Assembly (NCBI RefSeq): GCF_000315545.1
Contig: NZ_JH992902.1
Span: 655,280 to 719,279 of the forward strand
Direction: 5' to 3'
DNA from: Selenomonas sp. F0473
Lineage (GTDB): Bacteria; Bacillota; Negativicutes; Selenomonadales; Selenomonadaceae
DNA: 64,000 nucleotides
A program made the position numbers and the translations under genes. Positions 9,094 to 16,693 of this stretch are shown one piece after another. Numbering within the stretch: the stretch's first letter is position 1; every line of letters starts with the position of its first letter. The notes under the pieces are model-generated. The model had not been told where the DNA came from. It made no database searches and saw nothing but the letters and a program-made list of their open reading frames with translations.

Positions 9094-9864
9094 ATGATCA
9101 TAGAGATGAACGAAGATATCGCGGGCCGACTGACGCAGACCGAAAAGCTCATTGTCAAATACATCAACCGACAGGAAGCGGCGCTCTCCAAAATGTCAAT
9201 CGTCGACATCGCCCTTGAGACCTTCAGCTCCCCGTCCACCGTATCCCGCGCCATCCGCAAATGCGGGATCAACGGATTCAACGAACTGCGCTGCAAGCTG
9301 ATGCGCCCGGACACGGACAAGGATATCGTCAGCATCAGCGAGATCATGAACAAGTCGCTGATCGAGGCGGAGGTGCTGCTCGAACGCATCTCCCTGCAGA
9401 ACCTGCTGGAGATCGTCCATCGGATCGAGCAGGCAAAGGACGCGCGCGTCTACGTGCTCGCGCGCGGGCTGACCTCCTACGTGGCCAAAGAGTTCAGCCT
9501 AAAGCTGCAGCTGCTGGACTACAACGTGATGGAAACCGACGATCCGAACATCATGACGAGCATTACAAATCATCTGCCCCCGTCGTCGCTCGTCATCATT
9601 TTCTCCCTCAAGGGCCGGACCGAGGAACTCGTCGCATCGGCACGCAACGCGTATTCCCTCGGCGCGGACGTCATCACCTGCTGCTGCGCGGACGACAGTC
9701 CCCTGCTCGCCTATTCGTCAAAATGTCTGATCGGCTTCAAGCACAAGCACGTATCCATTCGGGAATACGAAGTCACCAGCCGCGTCGCGCTCAGCATCAT
9801 GGCGCGCATGATCATCGACTACCTCGTACAGCAAAACGAAGAGAAAACACCGCCCACAAGCTGA
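9094..9864 (+). CDS. RpiR/MurR-family transcriptional regulator
   Basis: Sugar-phosphate-responsive regulator. The 256-residue protein has an N-terminal RpiR-type helix-turn-helix (about residues 1-80, with SSPSTVSRAIRKCGINGFNEL) and a C-terminal SIS sugar-phosphate-binding domain (about 115-240, with SLVIIFSLKGRTEELV). It sits 112 bp upstream of the PTS/kinase/aldolase operon, separated from it by a terminator. It is therefore the obvious candidate regulator, with the ligand expected to be a pathway phosphosugar. It follows lgt by 24 bp and may be read from the upstream operon. Confidence 0.9.
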   Translation: MIIEMNEDIAGRLTQTEKLIVKYINRQEAALSKMSIVDIALETFSSPSTVSRAIRKCGINGFNELRCKLMRPDTDKDIVSISEIMNKSLIEAEVLLERISLQNLLEIVHRIEQAKDARVYVLARGLTSYVAKEFSLKLQLLDYNVMETDDPNIMTSITNHLPPSSLVIIFSLKGRTEELVASARNAYSLGADVITCCCADDSPLLAYSSKCLIGFKHKHVSIREYEVTSRVALSIMARMIIDYLVQQNEEKTPPTS

Positions 9865-9870
9865 CACCTG

Positions 9871-9918
9871 CTGATGAAAATCCATTTGCCGAAAGCGAAA
9901 AGATTTTCATCAGTTTTT
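9871..9918 (+). terminator. Rho-independent terminator after the RpiR gene
   Basis: Twelve-base perfect inverted repeat CTGATGAAAATC (9871-9882) and GATTTTCATCAG (9902-9913), followed at once by TTTTTCTTTT. It separates the regulator from the downstream PTS operon. Confidence 0.85.
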
Positions 9919-9976
9919 CTTTTACCATAATATATATCCGAATTCAGCGGAATATACAGAAAGGTGGAGGAAACAG

Positions 9977-11365
9977 ATGAAGAAATTATTGGCCGTTACC
10001 GGCTGTCCGACCGGGATCGCGCATACATTCATGGCCGCCGAAGCCCTCCGGCGCGCAGCCGAAACAGCGGGCGCTGAAATCAAGGTTGAGACGAACGGCG
10101 CCATCGGCGTCGAGAACGCGCTGACGCCCGCGGAGATCGCCGCAGCGGACTGCATCATCGTCGCCAGCGATAAAAAAGTGGAGATGGACCGGTTCCGCGG
10201 AAAACCCGTGCTCGAAGTCTCCGTCGGACACGGCATCCAGCACGCCGCGCAGCTGGTGGAGGACGCACTGTCCGGGAAAGTCCCCGTATACGGCGGCGCA
10301 GCAACCGGCGATTCCGTTGACGAGATGTTCCAACTGGAGGGGAAATCCGGCGCGGCGCACGAGATCTACAAGCATCTGATGAACGGCGTCTCCCACATGA
10401 TCCCGTTCGTCGTCGCAGGCGGCGTGCTGATCGCCGTTTCCTTCCTCTGGGGCATCTACTCCTTCGATCCGAACTCCGATCAGTACAACCCCACCGCCGC
10501 GCTGCTGAAGCAGGTCGGCGGTTACGCCATGGGCCTCATGGTACCCGTGCTCGCGGCCTACATCGCGGAGTCGATCGCCAACCGCCCGGGCCTCGTCGCC
10601 GGTTTTGTCGCAGGCGTGATCGCGGCCGGCACAGGCTCCGGATTCATCGGCGGCATTCTGGGTGGCTTCCTCGCCGGCTATCTGTGCAAATACCTTGTGC
10701 GCGCCCTCTCCGGTCTGCCGAAGGAATTTGAAGGGCTGAAATCCATCTTCCTCGTCCCCCTCGTCAGCGTTGCGGTCATCGGCACTGTCATGTGCCTTAC
10801 GGCCGATCCCATCGCCGCCGTCAACGCCGCGATGATGGATTTCCTCTCCAACCTGCAGAACTCGAACCCCGTCATCCTCGGCATCGTCATCGGCTGCATG
10901 TCCGCGTTCGACATGGGCGGCCCCGTGAACAAGGCCGCGTACGTCACGGGGACCCTGCTGCTCGGTCAGGGCAACTACTACTTCATGGCGGGCGTCTCCG
11001 CAGCATGCATTACGCCGCCACTCCTCGTCGCTCTCGCCACGACCATCTTCCGCAGCAAATTCACGAAGAATGAACGCGCCGCCGGTCTCGTCAATTACAT
11101 TTTGGGCTGCACGCACATCACGGAGGGCGCGATTCCCTTTGCGGCAAAATCCCCGCTCACCGTCCTGCCCGTGCTCATGCTCGGCTCGTCCATATCGGCC
11201 GTGCTCACCTATATGATGAAGGTGCAGGTGCCCGCGCCGCACGGCGGCTTCCTCATCCTCGCGCTCGTGGATCAGCCGGTCACGTGGGTGCTCTGCATTC
11301 TGACCGGCTCGCTCGTCGGCGCCGTTATCTACGGCATCACGAGAAAGGCGCCGACGCAGGAATGA
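9977..11365 (+). CDS. Fructose-type PTS transporter, fused IIB-IIC
   Basis: Phosphorylates and imports a ketose-type sugar across the inner membrane. The 462-residue protein has an N-terminal fructose IIB domain (residues 1-100) with phospho-acceptor Cys10 in TGCPTGIAHTFMAAEA, a short linker, and a IIC membrane domain (about 130-455) with multiple hydrophobic segments. No IIA or HPr gene is adjacent, so the phosphoryl donor must be encoded elsewhere. A ribosome site GGTGGAGG precedes the ATG. The kinase and aldolase follow in the same direction, making one catabolic operon. Sugar specificity (fructose or a relative) cannot be read directly. Confidence 0.9.
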   Translation: MKKLLAVTGCPTGIAHTFMAAEALRRAAETAGAEIKVETNGAIGVENALTPAEIAAADCIIVASDKKVEMDRFRGKPVLEVSVGHGIQHAAQLVEDALSGKVPVYGGAATGDSVDEMFQLEGKSGAAHEIYKHLMNGVSHMIPFVVAGGVLIAVSFLWGIYSFDPNSDQYNPTAALLKQVGGYAMGLMVPVLAAYIAESIANRPGLVAGFVAGVIAAGTGSGFIGGILGGFLAGYLCKYLVRALSGLPKEFEGLKSIFLVPLVSVAVIGTVMCLTADPIAAVNAAMMDFLSNLQNSNPVILGIVIGCMSAFDMGGPVNKAAYVTGTLLLGQGNYYFMAGVSAACITPPLLVALATTIFRSKFTKNERAAGLVNYILGCTHITEGAIPFAAKSPLTVLPVLMLGSSISAVLTYMMKVQVPAPHGGFLILALVDQPVTWVLCILTGSLVGAVIYGITRKAPTQE

Positions 11366-11405
11366 GCAGACGCAAAGGTGCTCGAACAACGGAAGGAGCA
11401 CGATT

Positions 11406-12326
11406 ATGATCCATACGCTGACAACGAATCCTGCCATTGACATGAACATCTCTACGAACGGCCTTGTACCGCGCAGAGTGAACCGAACCTTCGACGCGGT
11501 CTACACGCCGAACGGCAAGGGACTCAACGTCAGTTTCGTCCTCCGGCACTTCGGCGTGCCGTCGCGGATTATGGGATTCTTCGGCGGGTTCTCCGGGCAC
11601 TACATCGTCGACGAATCGAGAAAGAAAGGATTCGACGTCGTCCCCGTCTGGGTCGACGACATCACGCGCATCAATATCTTTCTGAACGACGGTACGACGG
11701 AGTACAAGCTGGTCAACGACGGCGCGCTCGTCCCCCGGGAAAAACAGCTTGAGATGCTCGCGCATATCGAAGAACTGCAGGACATGACGCATCTGTCCGT
11801 CAGCGGGAGCCTGCCGCAGGGCATCAGCCCCGATTACTATGATGAAATCTTGGATATCTGCCGCGCGCGGGACGTCCGGATCATCCTCGACATCAGTTCC
11901 CCAAAGCTGCGAAACCTTCTCCGCTATCGGCCGCTGCTGATCAAACCCAACGACGAGGAGCTGGAAAAGATTTTCGGCATCGCGGCGAAAACGGAAGAAG
12001 ATATGCTCTGTGCCCTTGCGCAGCTGCACCGGGAGGGCGCGCAGAACATCCTGCTCACGCTGGGCGAGCGCGGCGCGTACTTCTCGGACGGCACCGCGGT
12101 CTATTTCGCTCCGGCGCGCCCCGTCAATCTCCTCAGCTCGGCCTGTGCGGGAGACGCGGCGCTCGCCGCATTCATGAGCGTCTGGCTGGACCGGCCCGAC
12201 CATGTCGAGGACGCGCTGAAGACCATGGCGGCCGTCGGCGCCAACGTCGCGGAGAGCAACGCGCTGGGAACGCTGTCGCGGGCAGAAGAATACAAAAAAG
12301 ACATTCAAGTGAGGAGGGTTCGATAA
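11406..12326 (+). CDS. PfkB-family sugar-phosphate kinase (1-phosphofructokinase or tagatose-6-phosphate kinase)
   Basis: Would phosphorylate a ketohexose monophosphate to the bisphosphate split by the next enzyme. The 306-residue product starts TLTTNPAID, as in FruK/LacC proteins, and has the substrate motif NGKGLNVS at residues 36-43. The catalytic Asp250 lies in SACAGDAAL, where the family usually has GAGD; Cys replaces the first Gly. The stop codon overlaps the aldolase start by one base (TAATG), indicating translational coupling. FruK and LacC cannot be separated from sequence alone. Confidence 0.87.
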   Translation: MIHTLTTNPAIDMNISTNGLVPRRVNRTFDAVYTPNGKGLNVSFVLRHFGVPSRIMGFFGGFSGHYIVDESRKKGFDVVPVWVDDITRINIFLNDGTTEYKLVNDGALVPREKQLEMLAHIEELQDMTHLSVSGSLPQGISPDYYDEILDICRARDVRIILDISSPKLRNLLRYRPLLIKPNDEELEKIFGIAAKTEEDMLCALAQLHREGAQNILLTLGERGAYFSDGTAVYFAPARPVNLLSSACAGDAALAAFMSVWLDRPDHVEDALKTMAAVGANVAESNALGTLSRAEEYKKDIQVRRVR

Positions 12327-13177
12327 TGGCACTCGTATCAAGCAAGGAACTCCTGCTGGAGGCGCAGAAAGGCGGCTACGGCGTCGGCGCGTTCAACGTG
12401 GAGAATATGGAGATGGTCATGGCCGTGCTTGCCGCGGCAGAGGAGAAGTGCGCACCCGTCATCATGCAGACCACGCCGGGCACGATCCGGTTCGCGGGGC
12501 TGGACTACTATCTGGCCAACGTGCGGACGGCGGCCGAACGCACGCCCATCCCCGTCGTCATGCATTTGGATCACGGGGACAGTTTCTCTATGGCGATGCG
12601 CGCCTACCGCGTCGGCTATACATCCGTCATGATCGACGGCTCCAAACTCCCCTATGAGGAAAATATCGCGCTGACCAAATCCGTCACGGACGCCTGCCGC
12701 CCGGGAAACGTCCCCGTAGAAGGCGAACTCGGCAAAGTCGGCGGGAAAGAGGACGACCTCGAAAACGAAGACGACAGCCCCTACACGGATCCGGCACAGG
12801 CCGCCGAATTCGTGGAACGCACACAGGTCGATTCCCTCGCCGTCGGCATCGGCACATCGCACGGCGTTTACAAGGGAACGCCCTGCGTCAACGTGGACTG
12901 CCTGAGCAGAATCCACGCCGCGGTGGACGTGCCGCTTGTCATGCACGGCACGTCCGGCGTGCCGGACGAGCAGGTGCGGGACTGCATCCGGCGCGGCATA
13001 TGCAAAGTGAACTATGCTACCGATCTGCGTATCGCCTTCACCCGCGGCATCAAAGCCTATATGCGGGAACACCCGGATGCCTTCGATCCGAAAAAATATG
13101 CCGTGCAGGGCATGGAAAAAGTGCAGGCATACGTCATGCAAAAGATCGACATGCTGGGCAGTGCGGGAAAAGCATAA
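12326..13177 (+). CDS. Class II ketose-bisphosphate aldolase (fructose/tagatose type)
   Basis: Zinc-dependent cleavage of a ketohexose bisphosphate to dihydroxyacetone phosphate and glyceraldehyde 3-phosphate. The 283-residue protein has the catalytic Asp82 and zinc His83 in HLDHGDS, zinc His179 in GTSHGVYKG, and zinc His207 in VMHGTSG. Length and layout are close to the GatY/KbaY tagatose-bisphosphate aldolases as well as the short Fba proteins. The ribosome site GAGGAGGG lies within the end of the kinase gene. It is the last gene of the operon and is followed by a strong terminator. Confidence 0.92.
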   Translation: MALVSSKELLLEAQKGGYGVGAFNVENMEMVMAVLAAAEEKCAPVIMQTTPGTIRFAGLDYYLANVRTAAERTPIPVVMHLDHGDSFSMAMRAYRVGYTSVMIDGSKLPYEENIALTKSVTDACRPGNVPVEGELGKVGGKEDDLENEDDSPYTDPAQAAEFVERTQVDSLAVGIGTSHGVYKGTPCVNVDCLSRIHAAVDVPLVMHGTSGVPDEQVRDCIRRGICKVNYATDLRIAFTRGIKAYMREHPDAFDPKKYAVQGMEKVQAYVMQKIDMLGSAGKA

Positions 13178-13211
13178 CGCAGCCCCTTCCATATCATTTC
13201 CCCGATAGGAC

Positions 13212-13247
13212 AAAAGAGCAGGCCCCCGACGGAGGGCCTGCTCTTTT
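13212..13247 (+). terminator. Terminator of the PTS/kinase/aldolase operon
   Basis: Fourteen-base perfect inverted repeat AAAAGAGCAGGCCC (13212-13225) and GGGCCTGCTCTTTT (13234-13247). The A- and T-ends make it functional in principle on both strands. Confidence 0.88.
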
Positions 13248-13298
13248 AGCAGATTGCTAGCCGGGGATACGTCACTATACTATCTTTTATTCTACGGA

Positions 13299-13400
13299 TT
13301 TAGCGTGCGGCTGCGGGCACATGCGGAGACCGAAGGAATCATGCTGGTGGACGGCGTGCAGATGGTGAAGTTGTTGACCCTGTCCAATCATTCCTCTTGA
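13299..13400 (+). pseudogene. Possible 3' remnant of a restriction-endonuclease-like (Mrr-type) gene
   Basis: A 33-codon open stretch ending in TGA at 13398-13400 encodes AETEGIMLVDGVQMVKLLTL near its end. This resembles the last part of Mrr-type proteins, which read roughly I-V-L-I-D-G-x-x-L-x-x-L-M. No start codon or upstream domain is present; upstream lies the aldolase terminator. It is most easily explained as the scrap of a deleted gene next to a toxin-antitoxin pair. The match is from memory of the family pattern and is weak. Confidence 0.3.
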
Positions 13401-13425
13401 AAACTACGCGCATTGTGTGTATAAT
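13397..13425 (+). promoter_or_regulatory. Promoter of the hicAB pair
   Basis: TTGAAA (13397-13402), 17-bp spacer, TATAAT (13420-13425), 22 bp before the hicA ATG. The ribosome site AGGTAGG lies between. The -35 box overlaps the stop codon of the upstream gene remnant. Confidence 0.78.
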
Positions 13426-13447
13426 CTGCTTAAAGGTAGGTTCATAG

Positions 13448-13633
13448 ATGCGATACATCGAAATCGACCGCATTTTAAAAAAGCATGGTTGGCGTGTGGT
13501 ACGAACCAAAGGCTCTCACAACCAATATCAAAGTGATGCGAGTGCTAAGACTTTAACCGTACCAAACCATCCCGGGGATATCCCTTTGTTTATTGTAAAG
13601 AATATCTTGAAAGCTGCCGGCATTAATTTCTGA
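13448..13633 (+). CDS. hicA: HicA-family mRNA interferase toxin
   Basis: Small ribosome-independent RNase toxin. The 61-residue protein shows the HicA double-stranded-RNA-binding-like fold signature: LKKHGWRVVRTKGSHNQY with the catalytic His24 in GSHNQY, followed by TVPNHPGDIPLFIVKNILKAAG. The toxin is encoded first and the antitoxin follows after 30 bp, the usual hicA-hicB order. Base composition is visibly less GC-rich than the flanking genes, consistent with acquisition by transfer. Confidence 0.9.
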   Translation: MRYIEIDRILKKHGWRVVRTKGSHNQYQSDASAKTLTVPNHPGDIPLFIVKNILKAAGINF

Positions 13634-13663
13634 TCCTGCATTCGCAAAAAGGAGGTATTTTAT

Positions 13664-14080
13664 ATGCAGTTGGTTTACCCTGCGGTCTTTTATCCCGATC
13701 CGGATTCCTCCGCATACTGTGTTACCGTTCCCGACCTTCCGGGCTGTGCATCCGGCGGCAGTTCACTTGCTGAGGCGATTGCAATGGGTGAAGATGCCGC
13801 TTCCGGATGGATTCTAGGCGAAATAGAGGACGGGAAGCAGGTCCCGCCCGCAAGTCCGATGGAGGATATTCACCCCGACCCAGAGATCGGAGAGGGATTC
13901 GTCAGCCTTCTCTCCCTCGATATGGACGCATACGCTGCGAAGTACGGGAAGAAGTCGGTGCGCAAGAACCTCACGATCCCCGCGTGGCTCGACACGTTCG
14001 CCGCGCAGAAGCATCTCAATATCTCAAAAGTCCTGCAGGATGCGCTGACGGAACTCTATCAGAAAGAAGCCGCCGTGTGA
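13664..14080 (+). CDS. hicB: HicB-family antitoxin
   Basis: Neutralises HicA and probably represses the pair's promoter. The 138-residue product has the HicB fold at the N-terminus (PAVFYPDPDSSAYCVTVPDL, then SLAEAIAMGEDAASGWI) and a C-terminal DNA-binding segment (about 105-135) that looks like a ribbon-helix-helix. A good ribosome site AAAGGAGG precedes the ATG. The gene ends 7 bp before a strong terminator shared with flgE on the other strand. Confidence 0.9.
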   Translation: MQLVYPAVFYPDPDSSAYCVTVPDLPGCASGGSSLAEAIAMGEDAASGWILGEIEDGKQVPPASPMEDIHPDPEIGEGFVSLLSLDMDAYAAKYGKKSVRKNLTIPAWLDTFAAQKHLNISKVLQDALTELYQKEAAV

Positions 14081-14086
14081 CACGCT

Positions 14087-14130
14087 AAAACGGGGCGACT
14101 GCACGTTAATTTGTGCAGTCGCCCCGTTTT
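14087..14130. terminator. Bidirectional terminator between hicB and flgE
   Basis: Eighteen-base perfect inverted repeat: AAAACGGGGCGACTGCAC (14087-14104) and GTGCAGTCGCCCCGTTTT (14113-14130) around an 8-nt loop. A- and T-tracts at both ends suit both converging genes. Confidence 0.92.
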
Positions 14131-14147
14131 CGTATGCCGAGATATAT

Positions 14148-15728
14148 TTACCGTTTCATATTGATGAGTGTTTCGAGCATCTCGTCTGAGACCGTGATGA
14201 TCTTCGAGTTCGACTGGAAGCCGCGCTGTGTGATGATCATGTCGGAGAACTGATCGGAGATGTCAACGTTCGACATCTCGAGTGAGGACGGCGTGATTTT
14301 TGCGCCGGCACTCTCAACAGTCTGCGCTTGAACGGTTTTCACATTGGAGTTGTTCGATTCCTGATAAAGATTTCCACCAAGTTTTGTAAGTCCCGAAGGA
14401 TTTGCAAATTTGGCCACGGCTATCTGAGCCTCCGCTCTTCGAACACCATTGGTATAGGTGCCCGTAATCACGCCTGAGATATCAATGGACACGGATGCCA
14501 GCGTACCACTTGTATAGCCGTCTGCGGCAGCTTTAATCGTATCATACCCAGCATACTGAGTGAGCGGTGATTCAGAGTCGGCGAACTGAAGTGAAATTGT
14601 ATTGTTTTGTCTAGCTCCATTGGGTACCGTATGCTCCGCTGTCAGCGTTACAGTTGCCGAACTGTTTGCAGTTAAAGACGGCGGTGGAACAGGCGTTGTC
14701 ACATGACTGTCCGTATCCTGTGTAACGGGCTGTCTACCCCCAAGCACACCTGCACGCAATGTCCCGTCTTCGTCAAACGCAAGGGTTGTTGCCGCTATTG
14801 TGTGCTTCGTTTTCGAACCGTCTGTGTTGGTCACCTCAGGATTCCCTGACCGTACAATCCATGTGCTGGCACGCTTCGTAACGGAGTTTCCGTCCTTATC
14901 CTTATAGGTTACCGTCGTGGTGAGTGCTTTTTCCATAAAGACAACGCTCTCATGTTTTCTACCCAAAGTATCGTAATAAGTGAATGAAGTTACTTTCGGC
15001 ATAGAACGCCCAATCGTATACGTACCGGATGTAACCGTCCGCTTCGTCCCGTCACTCAGGGTTAATGTGACCGGCTGCGCCTCGCTGGCGGTGATATACA
15101 TCCCGTCAGTCGTACGCACATGCGTAGTCGGCGGCGTAGTGCTTGTATCTGAGAAAGAATACCCTGTAATCATGGGGGTATTGGAATCTAGGTTTTCTGA
15201 ATAAGTCGCCTTCGTCGTAGCCTTCGGCGACATCATCTTGCCCGCCTCTACAACAATATTTTCCACCGCGCCTTCAGTGGATACTTTGCTGTGCTCCGTG
15301 GTCTTATTCATCCACCCCTGCACGTGAAGTCCGGAGCTCGGCAAGACATAATTTCCCTTCGCGTCAAACTCAAAGGCACCATTACGCGTGTAATAGGTCT
15401 GCTCTCCACGTTTCACAATAAACGTCGCATTACCACCGGAAAGAGCAAGATCCGTATTCTTCCCTGTTCCCTGCACAGAGCCGTCGCTAAAGACAGTATC
15501 TATACTGCCCACGCTCACGCCAAGACCAATCTGTTTGGGGTTCGTACCTCCAATGGTCGTCCCCGGACTTGCTGCACCCGACAGAGTTTGCGACAGCATA
15601 TCTTCAAACGTGACGCGGCTTGACTTAAAGCCCGTCGTATTAACATTCGCGATGTTATTTCCGATGACATCCATTCGCGTCTGATGGGATTTCAGACCCG
15701 AGACACCCGAAAACATAGAACGCATCAT
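14148..15728 (-). CDS. flgE: Flagellar hook protein FlgE
   Basis: Structural subunit of the flagellar hook. The 526-residue protein has the axial-protein N-terminus (SMFSGVSGLKSHQTRMDVIG, then NNIANVNTTGFKSSRVTFED) and the C-terminal coiled segment (SNVDISDQFSDMIITQRGFQ, then SNSKIITVSDEMLETLINMK), both needed for hook assembly. The middle, about residues 150-440, is Thr/Ser-rich and variable, as expected for the exposed domains. Base composition there is lower in GC than in neighbouring genes. It lies 76 bp after the TIGR02530-type gene and ends at a terminator, so it closes the small flagellar operon. Confidence 0.95.
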   Translation of the reverse strand: MMRSMFSGVSGLKSHQTRMDVIGNNIANVNTTGFKSSRVTFEDMLSQTLSGAASPGTTIGGTNPKQIGLGVSVGSIDTVFSDGSVQGTGKNTDLALSGGNATFIVKRGEQTYYTRNGAFEFDAKGNYVLPSSGLHVQGWMNKTTEHSKVSTEGAVENIVVEAGKMMSPKATTKATYSENLDSNTPMITGYSFSDTSTTPPTTHVRTTDGMYITASEAQPVTLTLSDGTKRTVTSGTYTIGRSMPKVTSFTYYDTLGRKHESVVFMEKALTTTVTYKDKDGNSVTKRASTWIVRSGNPEVTNTDGSKTKHTIAATTLAFDEDGTLRAGVLGGRQPVTQDTDSHVTTPVPPPSLTANSSATVTLTAEHTVPNGARQNNTISLQFADSESPLTQYAGYDTIKAAADGYTSGTLASVSIDISGVITGTYTNGVRRAEAQIAVAKFANPSGLTKLGGNLYQESNNSNVKTVQAQTVESAGAKITPSSLEMSNVDISDQFSDMIITQRGFQSNSKIITVSDEMLETLINMKR

Positions 15729-15804
15729 AATGAATCAACCTTTCCTTTCTGCGGCACGCTGCCTCACGCATTCGGCAGCCGGGAGCCTCCCCGCGGGGTC
15801 CGGC

Positions 15805-16191
15805 TCAGAGAATTGCCGCGCTGTCAATGTTCGTAAAAATATTATCCTTCGCGTGCTCTCCGTCGAGCACGGTGATCACGGTACGCTTCGGCACGGCAAG
15901 CACGAACGCGGTATCGTTCATCAGGATCAGCGCCTGCCGCGCGCCCTTCTCCGCCATGCGGTCGACCATACCGTCGAGCCGTTCCAGCTCCTGCGGCGAG
16001 AGCGTAATCTCGCGCTCCTCCAGACGCCGCACGGCATGCCGCGAGAAATTCACGCGCCGCGCCGATGCCGCGAGCACCTCGTCGAAACTCGTATGCACAT
16101 CGCCGTGTTCCTCCGTCTTTCCCTTCATATCCTCCGGCCTCCCTGCCGACAGTACACCGAGCGACTGCTGTACATTCATTGCTTTCACCAT
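15805..16191 (-). CDS. Flagellar operon protein, TIGR02530 family
   Basis: A conserved protein of flagellar operons in Firmicutes, usually encoded next to flgD/flgE; its molecular role is not firmly known to me. The start was set at the ATG at 16191 behind ATAGGAGGCGAG; longer in-frame starts extend into AT-rich DNA. The 128-residue product has the family pattern FSRHAVRRLEEREITLSPQE, then GARQALILMNDTAFVLAVP, then VFT-like FTNIDSAAIL at the end. The usual partners flgD and fliK are not upstream, so this two-gene flagellar unit is detached from a larger cluster. Confidence 0.85.
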   Translation of the reverse strand: MVKAMNVQQSLGVLSAGRPEDMKGKTEEHGDVHTSFDEVLAASARRVNFSRHAVRRLEEREITLSPQELERLDGMVDRMAEKGARQALILMNDTAFVLAVPKRTVITVLDGEHAKDNIFTNIDSAAIL

Positions 16192-16385
16192 CTCGCCTCC
16201 TATCATTTTTACAACATAAATTATAACATGTTTTATCTTATATTTGTTGTATCGTAATTTTTTATTTTTAACATAAGTCATCGTATGTTTATTTTATTAT
16301 TTGGTTTTTGAAATAACAAGAATATAGATGTTCTTACCATACTTTGTTTCACACTGCTCTCGTATGATGTAACAGAGGTGATATT
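16192..16385. promoter_or_regulatory. Strongly AT-rich divergent promoter region
   Basis: About 190 bp of very AT-rich sequence in a GC-rich chromosome, between the flagellar pair (minus) and the ribbon-helix-helix gene (plus). On the minus strand a TATAAT occurs at 16221-16226 without a good -35. Repeated AACAT/ATGTT elements flank it, including ACAACATAAATT followed by ATAACATGTT (16212-16233). On the plus strand a TATGAT lies about 17 bp before the next start. The exact promoters are not resolved. Confidence 0.5.
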
Positions 16386-16583
16386 ATGGCAGAAAAATTG
16401 ATTATCACGAAAAAGCCCCCGAAGGGCGAGGACGGCTATAAGATTTTTTCCATCCGCATCAAGGACGAACTCTACGACGGCATCGAAGAGCTCTCTACGA
16501 AAACCGAACGCTCACGCAACGAGCTCATCGGCATGCTTCTCGATTTCGCGCTGAAAAATGCGGAAGTCAGGACGGGGCGCTGA
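16386..16583 (+). CDS. Small ribbon-helix-helix (CopG/Arc-like) protein
   Basis: A 65-residue protein with the pattern YKIFSIRIKDELYDGIEELS followed by TERSRNELIGMLLDFAL, a beta strand and two helices as in Arc/MetJ/CopG DNA-binding proteins. The ribosome site AGAGGTG precedes the ATG. It stands alone, with no toxin or plasmid gene beside it, and is divergent from the flagellar pair. A role as a small regulator, perhaps of that shared region, is possible but only inferred from position. Confidence 0.7.
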   Translation: MAEKLIITKKPPKGEDGYKIFSIRIKDELYDGIEELSTKTERSRNELIGMLLDFALKNAEVRTGR

Positions 16584-16624
16584 CCGACAACCTGTTCGAA
16601 TATAATTTTTATCACACACAAAAA

Positions 16625-16660
16625 CGCCGCCGGCGAAGGAATGAACCTTCGCCGGCGGCG
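16625..16660. terminator. Bidirectional terminator
   Basis: Fifteen-base perfect GC-rich inverted repeat CGCCGCCGGCGAAGG (16625-16639) and CCTTCGCCGGCGGCG (16646-16660). T-tracts occur at both ends (TTTTATTTTT on plus, TTTTTGTGTG on minus). It ends the ribbon-helix-helix gene and the ABC importer operon. Confidence 0.9.
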
Positions 16661-16693
16661 CCGTTTTATTTTTAACTTGTGATGCGGTAGATG

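Noticed and set aside
13178-13447. tRNA or small RNA gene between the aldolase and hicA
   Set aside because: Only a terminator, a gene scrap and a promoter could be supported.
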